From Paraburkholderia tropica (GTDB lineage Bacteria > Pseudomonadota > Gammaproteobacteria > Burkholderiales > Burkholderiaceae), in NCBI RefSeq assembly GCF_900109265.1, contig NZ_FNZM01000019.1, forward strand, positions 1 to 64,000: a DNA stretch of 64,000 nucleotides. The letters are read 5' to 3'. The position numbers and the translations under genes were made by a program. The number at the start of each line of letters is the position of its first letter. Positions within the stretch are counted from its first letter, which is position 1. The notes below the pieces were generated by a model, which was not told where the DNA came from, made no database searches, and saw only the letters and a list, made by a program, of their open reading frames with translations. This document shows, piece after piece, positions 43,209 to 52,403 of the stretch.

Positions 43209-43558
43209 TCGTCATCCGGGGAAAGGGCCGCATCGAGGTCGATCTCGACGCCTTGCGTCAACGTCCGGACACGCGCCACGTAGGCCGGCGGAAACGAGCG
43301 CAGCGTCTCCGGCCGATGCTGGATTTCGCGCGCGAGAAAATCCAGAAACGGCGCGAACGCTGGATCTTCTTCGTCCTCGGGCGCGGCGCGCTCCATCACG
43401 ACTTCGCCCGACGACTTGACCCTGTAATGAATCTTGTCGCGCTTGCCGAGTTTCAGCGCGCGCCGGATCGGCTCCGGCACCGTAGTCTGATAGCGGTCGG
43501 TCAGCGAGGATTCCGCCTCGACCATCAGGTCCGCGTCGCGCACAAAAGAAGAGGCCAT
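43205..43558 (-). CDS. prlF: type II antitoxin PrlF (SohA), AbrB-fold
   Basis: A 117-residue antitoxin. Residues about 12-60 form the SpoVT/AbrB swapped-hairpin DNA-binding domain (ESSLTDRYQTTVPEPIRRALKLGKRDKIHYRV); the acidic C-terminal part wraps the toxin. ATG 43558 (MASSFVRDAD) is chosen over the upstream frame extension, which runs through the operator. It would neutralise YhaV and, with it, repress the operon from the palindromic region immediately upstream. Confidence 0.93.
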   Translation of the reverse strand: MASSFVRDADLMVEAESSLTDRYQTTVPEPIRRALKLGKRDKIHYRVKSSGEVVMERAAPEDEEDPAFAPFLDFLAREIQHRPETLRSFPPAYVARVRTLTQGVEIDLDAALSPDDE

Positions 43559-43571
43559 GATCGACTCCCAT

Positions 43572-43635
43572 TGCATCCGTTCGTCATACATGCAATGGTA
43601 ATGCAAACGCATTGCCTAGGCAATGCAACTGCATT
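43572..43635 (-). promoter_or_regulatory. PrlF-YhaV operator region
   Basis: An 18-bp perfect palindrome GCATTGCCTAGGCAATGC (43609-43626) lies among several further TGCAAT/ATTGCA half-sites (about 43571, 43590, 43601, 43631). The cluster sits directly upstream of prlF and fits cooperative binding by antitoxin and toxin-antitoxin complexes. Confidence 0.75.
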
Positions 43636-43697
43636 GTCGTCGTTCAAGTCAAGCTCGAATCACGCTCGAACCCGTCAAATGCGGGGAAATGCGGGCC

Positions 43698-44429
43698 TTA
43701 TCGCTTCCCCGCGCCATACAGCGTCGAATCCGCGAATCCCTCCGCGCCCAGCACGCGGCCGACCAGAATCAGCGCCGTGCGCTCGATATCGGTGGCTTGC
43801 ACTTTCGCGACGATATCCGCGAGCGTGCCCGTCACGCGTTCCTCGTCGGGCCAGCTTGCCCGATAAACCACGGCCACCGGACAATCGTCGCCATAATGCG
43901 GACGCAGTTCCTCGACGATGCGCGCGATATGCCGCACGCCCAGGTGAATCGCCATCGTCGCGCGATGGCGCGCGAGATCGCCGAGCGCTTCGCCTTCGGG
44001 CATCGCGGTCTTGGTGGCGTAGCGCGTGAGAATCAGCGTCTGCGAAATGCCGGGCAGCGTGAGTTCACTGCCGAGCGTCGCGGCGCAGGCCGCCGTCGCG
44101 GTCACGCCCGGCACGATTTCATAAGGAATCCCGAGTTCCCGCAAACGACGGATCTGCTCGCCGATCGCGCCGTACAGCGACGGATCGCCCGAGTGCACGC
44201 GCGCGACGTCGTGTCCGGCGCGATGCGCACCATCAAGCAGCGCGACGATCTCGTCGAGCGTGAGCGGCGCGGTGTCCACCACCTGCTGCGCGCGGTGGCC
44301 GTCGAGGACGGCGGGCGGCACGAGCGAGCCCGCGTAGAGAATCACGGGACACGTGCGCACGAGGCGCTGGCCCTTCACGGTGATCAGTTCGGGATCGCCC
44401 GGACCCGCGCCGATAAAGTAGACGGTCAT
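43698..44429 (-). CDS. cobM: precorrin-4 C11-methyltransferase
   Basis: A 243-residue SAM-dependent methyltransferase of corrin ring synthesis. The tetrapyrrole methylase N-terminal motif FIGAGPGDPELITVKG is near residue 5, with YAGSLVPPAVL and ARVHSGDPSLYGAIGEQ (SAM site) following and PGVTATAACAATLGSELTLP as the next motif. Length is typical for CobM/CbiF. It is the last gene of the leftward group cobL-cobK-cobM, 18 nt after cobK. Confidence 0.95.
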   Translation of the reverse strand: MTVYFIGAGPGDPELITVKGQRLVRTCPVILYAGSLVPPAVLDGHRAQQVVDTAPLTLDEIVALLDGAHRAGHDVARVHSGDPSLYGAIGEQIRRLRELGIPYEIVPGVTATAACAATLGSELTLPGISQTLILTRYATKTAMPEGEALGDLARHRATMAIHLGVRHIARIVEELRPHYGDDCPVAVVYRASWPDEERVTGTLADIVAKVQATDIERTALILVGRVLGAEGFADSTLYGAGKR

Positions 44430-44447
44430 GCGTTGAAATCCTGCGTG

Positions 44448-45206
44448 TTAATCGGTGAATCGAAAGCTCGGAGCAACAAAAGCGCGAAGCGCGTCGATGG
44501 CCTCTTGCGGCGCGTCGAATTCGCGCTGTGCGGACGGCAGCGTCGGACGCCGCATCATCACCACGGGCAAGCCGCGTTCGCGCGCGACCGCGAGCTTCGC
44601 TTCGGTGGCCGCCCCGCCGCTGTTCTTGCTGACGATCACATCGAAGCGCCCCGCCGCGAACAGCGCGCGCTCGCCTTCGGGCGTGAACGGCCCGCGCGCG
44701 TCGATCACCTCGGCGCGCGCGTGGCCGGGATGTGCATCGAGACAGCGGATCGTCCAGTGCTGATGCGCGGGAATCTCGTCGAAATGCGCGAGCGGTTCGC
44801 GGCCCAGCGTGAACAGCGGACGCGCGAACGGTGCGAGCGCGTCCGTCACGCCGGTCCAGCCGTCGACGAAACGCCAATCGTCGGCCGCTTCCGGCTGCCA
44901 CGGCGGGCGGCGCAGCGCCCAGTACGGCAGGCGCGCGTCGGCGCACGCCTGCGCCGCGTTCGCGCTGATGCGCGCGGCGTACGGATGCGTGGCGTCGAGC
45001 ACGAGCGAGATCGCTTCGTCGGCGAGATAGCGCGCGAGTCCTGGCGCGCCGCCGAATCCGCCCACGCGCACGGCGCACGCGAGATCGGCGGGCACGCGGC
45101 CCAGACCCGCGAGGCTGTACACATGCTCGGGCGCGAGCGTGCGCGCGATGCGCAGCGCGTCGCCGGTGCCGCCGAGCAACAGGAGACGAGGCGCGCGCGC
45201 GCTCAT
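44448..45206 (-). CDS. cobK: precorrin-6A reductase
   Basis: A 252-residue NADPH-dependent reductase (CobK/CbiJ). LLLLGGTGDALRIARTL is the N-terminal Rossmann glycine loop; LVLDATHPYAARISANAAQAC and DVIVSKNSGGAATEAKLAVARERGLPVVMM (the family's SKxSGG signature) are diagnostic. The ATG at 45206 overlaps the cobL stop (ATGA). Confidence 0.95.
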   Translation of the reverse strand: MSARAPRLLLLGGTGDALRIARTLAPEHVYSLAGLGRVPADLACAVRVGGFGGAPGLARYLADEAISLVLDATHPYAARISANAAQACADARLPYWALRRPPWQPEAADDWRFVDGWTGVTDALAPFARPLFTLGREPLAHFDEIPAHQHWTIRCLDAHPGHARAEVIDARGPFTPEGERALFAAGRFDVIVSKNSGGAATEAKLAVARERGLPVVMMRRPTLPSAQREFDAPQEAIDALRAFVAPSFRFTD

Positions 45207-46435
45207 GGCTTGCGCACGTCGTAGAGCGTGACGGGCAGCGCCTGGCGCCAGGTATCGAAACGCCCGAGCGGTTCCGCCTCGCCGATGCCGATGCGCGTGA
45301 GCGTGCCGCCGTGCTGCGCGCGCCACGCGACGAGCGCCGCCTCGCTCTGCACGGTCACCGCGTTGGCGACCAGCCGCCCGCCCGGCGCGAGCCGTTCCCA
45401 GCAGGCGTCGAGCACGCCCGGCACCGTCACGCCGCCGCCGATAAACACGGCGTCCGGCGCGGCGAGGCCCGCGAGCGCATCGGGCGCACGGCCCGCCACC
45501 AGTTGCAGCGCGGGCACGCCCAGCGCGTGGCGGTTGTGCTCGATGAAGCGCTGACGCTGCGCGTTCGCTTCGATCGCGATCGCGCGGCAAGCGGGATGCG
45601 CGCGCATCCATTCGATGCCGATCGAGCCGCTGCCCGCGCCCACGTCCCAGAGCAGCGCGCCCGGCGTCGGCGCGAGGCGCGCGAGCGTGAGCGCGCGCAC
45701 ATCGCGCTTGGTGAGCTGGCCGTCGTGCTGGAAGGCGTCGTCGGGCAGGCCGGGTGTGAGCGTCCAGGCATCGGCACGCCGGGCGTCGTCGGCCTCGCAT
45801 TCGAACGCGACCAGATTGAGCGCGGCGCATTCGTCCACTTGCCACGCATCGGCGCGGCCTTCGATGCGACGTTCGAGCGCACCGCCCAGATGCTCGAACA
45901 CGCTCAGGCGCGTCGCGCCGAAACCCTGCGCGGCGAGCAGCGCCGCGAGCGCGGCGGGCGTGCGGCCGTCGGCGCTCAGCGCAAGCACGCGCGAGCGCGC
46001 GAACAGATGGCGGCGCAGCGCGTCGAGCGGACGGCCGACGAGCGACACCGCCGCCACGTCCTGCAAGGCCCAGCCGAGCCGCGCCGCCGCCAGCGACAGC
46101 GACGACGGCGCGGGCAGCACCGCCATTTCATCGATCGGCACATGACGCGCGAGCGTCGCGCCCACGCCGAAGCACATCGGATCGCCGCTCGCGAGCACGC
46201 ATACGCGCGACTGCGATTGCGACGATTCGCGCAGCGCCAGCAGCGGCGCGACGCTGAACGGCTGCGGCCAGGCCTCGCGGCGCGCCCCCACGCGCGCGGG
46301 CAGCATCGCGAGATGACGCTCGCCGCCCGTCACGACATCCGCCTCGAACAGCGCGCGCCGCGCGGCGCGTCCGAGTCCCGCGTATCCGTCGTCGCCTATG
46401 CCGATCACCGTCAGCCACGCCCGCCTGCCCTGCAT
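45203..46435 (-). CDS. cobL: precorrin-6Y C5,15-methyltransferase (decarboxylating)
   Basis: A 410-residue bifunctional enzyme. The N-terminal half is a CbiE-type tetrapyrrole methylase (VIGIGDDGYAGLGRAARRAL, VCVLASGDPMCFGVG); the C-terminal half, from about residue 230, is the CbiT-type methyltransferase that also decarboxylates (LLWDVGAGSGSIGIEWMRAHP, AIEANAQRQRFIEHN, AVFIGGG). It is the first gene of the leftward group and divergent from cobG. ATG 46435; the frame extension to 46606 overlaps the riboswitch on the other strand and is rejected. Confidence 0.95.
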   Translation of the reverse strand: MQGRRAWLTVIGIGDDGYAGLGRAARRALFEADVVTGGERHLAMLPARVGARREAWPQPFSVAPLLALRESSQSQSRVCVLASGDPMCFGVGATLARHVPIDEMAVLPAPSSLSLAAARLGWALQDVAAVSLVGRPLDALRRHLFARSRVLALSADGRTPAALAALLAAQGFGATRLSVFEHLGGALERRIEGRADAWQVDECAALNLVAFECEADDARRADAWTLTPGLPDDAFQHDGQLTKRDVRALTLARLAPTPGALLWDVGAGSGSIGIEWMRAHPACRAIAIEANAQRQRFIEHNRHALGVPALQLVAGRAPDALAGLAAPDAVFIGGGVTVPGVLDACWERLAPGGRLVANAVTVQSEAALVAWRAQHGGTLTRIGIGEAEPLGRFDTWRQALPVTLYDVRKP

Positions 46436-46509
46436 CCGATCTCCGTTCCGGGTTGCGCGCGCGCCGTTTCGTCTCGCGGAGCACGCTGGAAAACGGGCAT
46501 AATACCGCT

Positions 46510-46685
46510 TCCGCCGGCGCCGGACGGGCCTGAAAACCTCGACGGCATAAAAGGGAACACAGCAAAACTGTGGCCGCCCCCGCGACTGTGAGCAGCGAGA
46601 CCGCATCCACCCGAGCCACTGGTTTTACCGGGAAGGCCGATGCGGCCGCCGACCTGCGAGCCAGGAGACCTGCCGGCCGAACGAC
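46510..46685 (+). promoter_or_regulatory. cobalamin riboswitch upstream of cobG
   Basis: Cobalamin riboswitch consensus boxes appear in order: AAAAGGGAACACAG, then GGCCGCCCCCGCGACTGTGA, then GAGCCACTGG, ACCGGGAAGGCCGATG and finally the B12 box GCGAGCCAGGAGACCTGCC ending near 46674. A CATAAT -10-like box at 46498-46503 fits a transcription start just before it. About 105 nt of GC-rich leader with a possible sequestering hairpin follow before cobG. High adenosylcobalamin should lower cobG-cobH-cobI-cobJ expression. Confidence 0.95.
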
Positions 46686-46790
46686 TGTTCGTGCGAGCCC
46701 ATGCCGGGCGGGGTGTACCGGCGGCCATCGTCCCGCCAGCGCATGCCGCGCCGGGGCGCTCCGCCTCGCGCGACGCAACCACGGTGTCCC

Positions 46791-48179
46791 TTGAATTACG
46801 ATTCGCAGCCCGCTTCGTCCCCTGCCACGCTTGCCGAGGCGCGCCGCTCGGCGTGTCCGGGGCTCGTGCGCGTCGTCGCGGCGCGTGACGGCGGACTGTG
46901 CCGCATCCGTCTGCCCGGCGGCGTGCTGAGCGCCGCCCAGGCGCGCGCCATCGCGCACGCGGCGCGCACTGATGCCGACGGCACGCTCGAACTGACCAAC
47001 CGCGCCAACGTGCAGATTCGCGGCGTCCGCGCGGGCCAGGAAGCGGCGCTCACGGCCGCGCTGATCGCCGGCGGCCTCGGCCCCGCGAACGGCGTGCAGA
47101 CGCCCGCGAATCTGTGCGCCGCCGACGAGTTGCGCAATCTGATGCTGAGCCCGCTCGCGGGCCTCGATCCGCACGCGCTGTTCGACACCACGACGCTCGC
47201 CGCGCCGCTCGTCGCGATGCTGCAAAACGAGCCGCGCTTCGCCGCGCTGTCGCCGAAATTCGCCCTGCTGATCGACGGCGGCGAGTCACTCGCGGCGCTC
47301 GATCATCCGCACGATATCTGGCTCGCGGCCACGCGCGAAGGCGACGCAACGCGTTTCGCGTTCGGTCTCGCCGGTTGTCCGGACGACGGCGCGACCGGCT
47401 CCATCGCCGCCACGCAGGTTCAGGCGCTGATCCGCGCGCTGCTGCATGCGTTTCTCGATCTCGCCGCGCCCGAACAATTGCGCATGCGCGACGTGATCGC
47501 CTCGCACGGCGCCGCTGCATTGCTCGACGCCGCGCAACGTCATGCCGATTTCGCGATCCCGACGCCACAGCCCGCCGCCGATCACCACGCGCCCGCGAAC
47601 TGGCAGCGCCCGCGCGTCGATCTCACGCGACGCCTGGGCGCGCACGCGCTGCACGCGAACGGCGACGGCTACGTCGGCGCGCAACCGCCGCTCGCGCGCC
47701 TCGACGCCGCCACGCTCGACGCGCTCGCCGACCTCGCCGAACGCCACGGCGACGCCACGCTGCGCATCACGCCGTGGCAAGGCGCGCTCGTGCCGCACGT
47801 CGCGCGCGCGGCGCTGATGCCCGTGCTCGACGCCCTGCGCGCGCTCGGCCTGAGCGTCGACGCCGCCGATCCGCTCGCGCGCACGATCGCCTGCACGGGC
47901 TCGGCGGGTTGCGCGAAAAGCCGCGCCGACACCAAGGCCGACGCGCTGCGCCTCGCGCCGCATCTGCCGCCGCACGTGCAGGCGCACCTGAGCGGCTGCG
48001 AGCGCTCCTGCGCCGCCGCGCACCGCGCGCCGTTCACGCTGCTGGCCGCCGCGCCGGCGCATTACGACCTTTACGAGCGCGACGCGAGCGCAGCCGGTTT
48101 CGGCCGCCTCGTCGCGCGCCACCTGACCCTCGAAGCCGCCGCGCATGCCATCGCGCAGCGCGCCCCGGAGCCTTTTTGA
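46791..48179 (+). CDS. cobG: precorrin-3B synthase (CobG)
   Basis: A 462-residue sulfite/nitrite-reductase-like monooxygenase that makes precorrin-3B with O2, the step that marks the aerobic pathway. Iron-sulfur/siroheme-type cysteines are in CTGSAGCAKS and SGCERSC near residues 370-410; LTNRANVQIRG is the ferredoxin-like repeat signature. The start is probably TTG 46791 (LNYDSQPASS): the upstream frame runs into the riboswitch leader. Its TGA overlaps the cobH ATG by one base. Confidence 0.9.
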   Translation: MNYDSQPASSPATLAEARRSACPGLVRVVAARDGGLCRIRLPGGVLSAAQARAIAHAARTDADGTLELTNRANVQIRGVRAGQEAALTAALIAGGLGPANGVQTPANLCAADELRNLMLSPLAGLDPHALFDTTTLAAPLVAMLQNEPRFAALSPKFALLIDGGESLAALDHPHDIWLAATREGDATRFAFGLAGCPDDGATGSIAATQVQALIRALLHAFLDLAAPEQLRMRDVIASHGAAALLDAAQRHADFAIPTPQPAADHHAPANWQRPRVDLTRRLGAHALHANGDGYVGAQPPLARLDAATLDALADLAERHGDATLRITPWQGALVPHVARAALMPVLDALRALGLSVDAADPLARTIACTGSAGCAKSRADTKADALRLAPHLPPHVQAHLSGCERSCAAAHRAPFTLLAAAPAHYDLYERDASAAGFGRLVARHLTLEAAAHAIAQRAPEPF

Positions 48180-48805
48180 TGTCTGATTACATCCGCGACG
48201 GCCAGGCGATCTATCGCGAGTCGTTCGCGACGATCCGCGCCGAAGCCGATCTCGCGCACATTCCCGCCGACCTCGAAAAACTCGCCGTGCGCGTGATCCA
48301 CGCCTGCGGCATGGTCGATGTCGCCGCCGACCTCGCGTTCTCGCCGGGCGCGGGCGACGCCGGCCGCCGCGCGCTCGCGCACGGCGCGCCGATTCTCTGC
48401 GACGCCAAAATGGTCGCGTTCGGCGTCACGCGCGCGCGCCTGCCCGCCGACAACGCCGTGATCTGCACGCTCGACGATCCGTCCGTGCCCGCGCTCGCGC
48501 GCGAACTCGGCAACACGCGTTCGGCCGCCGCGCTCGAACTGTGGCGTCCGCATCTCGAAGGCAGCGTCGTCGCGATCGGCAACGCGCCCACGGCGCTGTT
48601 CTATCTGCTCGACATGATCGCGGCCGGCGCGCCGCGCCCCGCGCTGATCCTCGGCATGCCCGTGGGCTTCGTCGGCGCGGCGGAATCGAAAGCCGCGCTC
48701 GCCGCCTCGACGCTCGGCGTGCCCTTCGTGGTCGTCCACGGGCGGCGCGGCGGCAGCGCGATGGCCGCCGCCGCCGTCAACGCACTCGCTTCGGAGATCG
48801 AATAA
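48179..48805 (+). CDS. cobH: precorrin-8X methylmutase
   Basis: A 208-residue isomerase moving the C11 methyl group to C12 to give hydrogenobyrinate. Family features: IRDGQAIYRESFATIRAEADL at the N terminus, VRVIHACGMVDVAADLAFS (the catalytic histidine, AHACG-type), and ILGMPVGFVGAAESKAAL. Coupled to cobG by a TGATG overlap and directly abutting cobI. Confidence 0.96.
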   Translation: MSDYIRDGQAIYRESFATIRAEADLAHIPADLEKLAVRVIHACGMVDVAADLAFSPGAGDAGRRALAHGAPILCDAKMVAFGVTRARLPADNAVICTLDDPSVPALARELGNTRSAAALELWRPHLEGSVVAIGNAPTALFYLLDMIAAGAPRPALILGMPVGFVGAAESKAALAASTLGVPFVVVHGRRGGSAMAAAAVNALASEIE

Positions 48806-49561
48806 ATGTTCGAGCACGAACCGAATCCCACGCCGCGCACCGGCCGGCTGTACGGCATCGGCGTCGGTCCCGGCGATCCCGAACTGCTCACGCTGAAGGC
48901 GCTGCGGCTGCTCAAGGCCGCGCCCGTGCTCGCCTACTTCGTCGCCAAGGGCAAGAAGGGCAACGCGTTCGGCATCGTCGAAGCGCATCTCGGCCCGGAG
49001 CAGGAGCGCCTGCCGCTCGTCTATCCGGTCACGACCGAAACGCTCGAACCGCCGCTCTCGTACGAGACCATCATCGCCGACTTCTACGACGACGCGGCGC
49101 GCACCGTGGCCGCGCATCTCGACGCGGGCCGCGACGTGGCCGTGATCTGCGAAGGCGATCCGTTCTTCTACGGCTCGTACATGTATCTGCACGACCGCCT
49201 CGCCGCGCGCTACGAAGTCGACGTCGTGCCCGGCGTGTGCTCGATGCTCGGCGGCGCGGCGGTGCTCGGCTCGCCGCTCGTGTACCGCAACCAGAGTCTC
49301 GCGGTGCTCTCGGGCGTGCTGCCCGAGGATCAACTGCGCCGCCGTCTCGCCGACGCGGACGCCGCCGTCATCATGAAACTCGGCCGCAACTTCGAGAAAG
49401 TGCGCCGCGTGCTCGCCGATCTCGGGCTCGCGAAGCGCGCGCTCTACGTCGAGCGCGCGACCATGGCGAACCAGCGCATCGTGCCGCTCGACGATGTCGA
49501 TCCGATGGCCTCGCCGTATTTTTCGCTGCTCGTGGTGCCGGGGGAAAAATGGCAAGCATGA
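48806..49561 (+). CDS. cobI: precorrin-2 C20-methyltransferase
   Basis: A 251-residue SAM-dependent tetrapyrrole methylase. GIGVGPGDPELLTLKALRLLKAA is the N-terminal motif, VAVICEGDPFFYGSYMYLHDRL the SAM-binding segment, and VVPGVCSMLGGAAVLGSPL the next. Follows cobH with no gap; its stop overlaps the cobJ start. Confidence 0.96.
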   Translation: MFEHEPNPTPRTGRLYGIGVGPGDPELLTLKALRLLKAAPVLAYFVAKGKKGNAFGIVEAHLGPEQERLPLVYPVTTETLEPPLSYETIIADFYDDAARTVAAHLDAGRDVAVICEGDPFFYGSYMYLHDRLAARYEVDVVPGVCSMLGGAAVLGSPLVYRNQSLAVLSGVLPEDQLRRRLADADAAVIMKLGRNFEKVRRVLADLGLAKRALYVERATMANQRIVPLDDVDPMASPYFSLLVVPGEKWQA

Positions 49562-51285
49562 ACGCCGAACTGCGCGCGCCCGCCGTGATCGTGCTCGGCC
49601 CGGGCGCGCTCGCCACCGCGCAGCGCGTGAAGGCGTGCTACGCGGGCGCGCAGATTCATGCGCTGCAAGACCGCGCGCCGGGCGACATCGCGTTCAGCGA
49701 ACTCGGCGAGCATCTGCGCGAGCTGTACCGGCGCGGCACGCCGCTCGTCGCGCTGTGCGCGGCGGGCATCGTGATCCGCTGCCTCGCGCCGCTGCTCGCG
49801 AACAAGGGCGCGGAGCCGCCCGTGCTCACGCTCGCCGAGGACGGCAGCGCGGTCGTGCCGCTGCTCGGCGGCCTGACCGGCGTGAACGTGATGGCGCGCG
49901 AGATCGGCGCGGCGCTCGGCATCGCGCCCGCCATCACGACGAGCGGCGAACTGCGCTTCGGCACCTGCCTGCTCAATCCGCCCGACGGTTATGCGCTGTC
50001 GAGTCTCGCGCAGGGCAAACGTTTCGTGTCCGATCTGCTCGCGGGCGACGCCACGCGCATCGAAGGCGACGCGCCCTGGCTCGATCACGTCGATCTGCCG
50101 CGCGACGCTGCGGCCGCGCATGCGATCCGCGTGAGTCCGCACGTCTGGGACGGCGATCCCGCGCAACTCGTGATTCATCCGCGCAGCGTCGTGGCGGCCG
50201 TGCGCGCCGCGCACGAACGGCTCGCGGATCACGTGCAGGCCGCGCTCGACGAGCACGGTCTCGCGACGGCCTCGCTCGCGGCGCTGCTCGCGCCCGCCGC
50301 GCTGATGGGCGACGCGTCGCTCACGCAGGCGGCGACGGTGCTGCGCGTGCCGCTGCGTTTCGTCGATCTCGCCCATGACGCGGATCACGCGCGTGCCGCG
50401 CACCTGATCGACGCCCTGAAACTGCACGACGCCACGCCGCACGCCGACGACGCGCACGGCATCGCGCTCGCCGTCGCGCGCGCGCCGCTCGACGCGGCCA
50501 CGCTCGGCCAGGCGCGCGGCAAGCTCACGGTGCTCGGCCTCGGGCCGGGCCGCGCCGACCTGCTCACGCCGATGGCGCGCGCCGCGCTCGACGACGCCAC
50601 CGACATCGTCGGTTATGCGACTTACGTGGACATGGCCGGCCCGCCGCGCCCCGGCCAGCGCCGCCACGCCACCGACAACCGCGAGGAATTGCAGCGCGCG
50701 CGTCACGCCTTCGAACTCGCGTGCGAAGGCCGCCATGTGGCCGTGGTGTCCTCGGGCGATCCCGGCGTGTTCGCGATGGCCGCCGCCGTGCTCGAAGCGC
50801 TCGAAGGCGCCGACGATCCGCGCTGGCAGCGCGTCGAACTACAGATCGTGCCGGGCGTCTCGGCCGCGCTCGCGACTGCCGCTCAGGCCGGCGCGCCGCT
50901 CGGCCACGACTTTTGCATGCTCTCGCTCTCGGACAATCTGAAGCCGTGGTCGGTAATCGAAAAGCGTCTGCATCACGCCGCGCTCGCGGACCTCGTGATG
51001 GCGTTCTACAACCCGATCTCGCGCGCGCGTCCGTGGCAGCTCGACCGCGCGCTGGAGATCGTGCGCGCGGTGCGCTCGCCCGAGACGCGCGTGGTGCTGG
51101 GCCGCGACGTCGGCCGCCCAGGCGAGACGCTGCGCACGACGACGCTCGGCGAACTGCAATCGTCGGATGTCGATATGCGCACGATGGTGATCGTCGGTTC
51201 CTCGACCACGCGCGGCTTCCCGCGCGGCGGCGCGCAGGAAGCGCTGCGCGAATGGGTCTACACGCCGCGTTTCTATGCGGAATAA
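49549..51285 (+). CDS. cobJ: CbiG-like domain fused to precorrin-3B C17-methyltransferase
   Basis: A 578-residue fusion. Residues about 5-310 match the N-terminal and middle regions of CbiG (LCAAGIVIRCLAPLLANKGAEPPVLTL, VVPLLGGLTGVNVMAREI). Residues about 320-578 are the CobJ/CbiH methylase (VLGLGPGRADLLTPMA, VAVVSSGDPGVFAMAAAV, IVPGVSAALATAAQAGAPLGHD). It catalyses the C17 methylation with ring contraction. The start may be ATG 49549 or 49558; both overlap cobI. The C-terminal CbiG domain is encoded separately as cobE. End of the riboswitch-controlled group. Confidence 0.93.
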   Translation: MASMNAELRAPAVIVLGPGALATAQRVKACYAGAQIHALQDRAPGDIAFSELGEHLRELYRRGTPLVALCAAGIVIRCLAPLLANKGAEPPVLTLAEDGSAVVPLLGGLTGVNVMAREIGAALGIAPAITTSGELRFGTCLLNPPDGYALSSLAQGKRFVSDLLAGDATRIEGDAPWLDHVDLPRDAAAAHAIRVSPHVWDGDPAQLVIHPRSVVAAVRAAHERLADHVQAALDEHGLATASLAALLAPAALMGDASLTQAATVLRVPLRFVDLAHDADHARAAHLIDALKLHDATPHADDAHGIALAVARAPLDAATLGQARGKLTVLGLGPGRADLLTPMARAALDDATDIVGYATYVDMAGPPRPGQRRHATDNREELQRARHAFELACEGRHVAVVSSGDPGVFAMAAAVLEALEGADDPRWQRVELQIVPGVSAALATAAQAGAPLGHDFCMLSLSDNLKPWSVIEKRLHHAALADLVMAFYNPISRARPWQLDRALEIVRAVRSPETRVVLGRDVGRPGETLRTTTLGELQSSDVDMRTMVIVGSSTTRGFPRGGAQEALREWVYTPRFYAE

Positions 51286-51373
51286 ATCGCAAGGCGACTC
51301 GTTGAGTCCGCACTGAAGTTTTGTCGCGGCGCGCCGTTAACGCAGGGAATCTGTTACTCACCCTGGCGCGCCG

Positions 51374-52378
51374 ATGACCGACACTCTTGCCACCGCTTCC
51401 GCTGCGGCTTCCGAAGTCGCTTCTGAAATCGCATCTGCGACTGCTGCAGTTTCCGCAACTCCCCACGACGCCACGCCGCTCACGCCCGCCGATCTACCGG
51501 TCGGCCAGCCGCTCGACTGGCCCGTCGTCGACGAGGACGGCACGCTGCTGCTGGATCGCGGCGCGTCGCTGGTCGGCGACGCCGAACGCGACTTCCTGTT
51601 CCGCCATTTCGCGCCCCGCCGCGGCGACCTCGACGCGTCCGCCGCCGGGTCGTCCGCCACGCCCGCCGCGGCCCCCAAAAGCGACGAACCGCCCGCCACG
51701 CTGCCGAGCGTGCGCGATCTGCATCTGAACATCGGCGCGCTGATGGGGCTGCGCCCGCAGCAAGGCGCGAGCGGCGCGCCCATGCATCCGTGCAAGCTGA
51801 TCGGCTTCGCGCCGAACGAGGCGATCTTCGTCACGCTGCCTTATGCCGATGGCCGCCCGATCGAGATCACGCCCGGCGAGAACGTCGAACTGGTCGCCAT
51901 CGCGAGCCAGGCCGTGTATCGCTTCGTCTGCACGATCCACGCGATCTATCAGGCGCCGCTCGGCTATCTGGTGCTCTCGAAGCCCGCCAATATCCGCCTG
52001 CTGCGCGAGCGCAAGTCGATTCGCGTGCGCGCGCAATTTCCGGTGCGTTACGGCATCGGCGCGGACAGCGAGGGTTATCAGGGCGTGGCGCTCGCGCGCG
52101 GCATCAGCGCGCTCGGGCTCTCGATTGCCGCGCCGTGGGCGCTCGGCAAAGTGGGCGAACGGCTGCGCGTGGCGTTCCGTTTGCGTTCGGGCGATCTCGA
52201 CACCATGATCGAATCGAGCGCGGTGATCCGCAACGTGCAGCAGGAAGACGGCACGCCGCCGCTGAGCACGCTCGGCCTCGAACTCGACGGCCTCACGCCC
52301 GCCGAGCAGATGGCGATGAAGGTCTACGTGTTCGATCGCCAGGACGACGTGCTCTACTGGACCGGCGCGGCGCGCTGA
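51374..52378 (+). CDS. PilZ-domain c-di-GMP receptor, YcgR-like flagellar brake protein
   Basis: A 334-residue protein. After an Ala/Ser-rich N terminus, residues about 115-205 resemble the YcgR N-terminal (PilZN) domain; from about 210 the PilZ domain shows RERKSIRVRAQFPVRY (the RxxxR c-di-GMP motif) and ARGISALGLSI (the D/NxSxxG motif, here with Ile-Ser and no Asp/Asn). Such proteins bind c-di-GMP and slow the flagellar motor. Located between cobJ and the chelatase gene with no evident functional link; its initial 110 residues include low-complexity linkers. Confidence 0.87.
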   Translation: MTDTLATASAAASEVASEIASATAAVSATPHDATPLTPADLPVGQPLDWPVVDEDGTLLLDRGASLVGDAERDFLFRHFAPRRGDLDASAAGSSATPAAAPKSDEPPATLPSVRDLHLNIGALMGLRPQQGASGAPMHPCKLIGFAPNEAIFVTLPYADGRPIEITPGENVELVAIASQAVYRFVCTIHAIYQAPLGYLVLSKPANIRLLRERKSIRVRAQFPVRYGIGADSEGYQGVALARGISALGLSIAAPWALGKVGERLRVAFRLRSGDLDTMIESSAVIRNVQQEDGTPPLSTLGLELDGLTPAEQMAMKVYVFDRQDDVLYWTGAAR

Positions 52379-52403
52379 GCGCGCTGAACGCGCCGTTCCG
52401 CCT

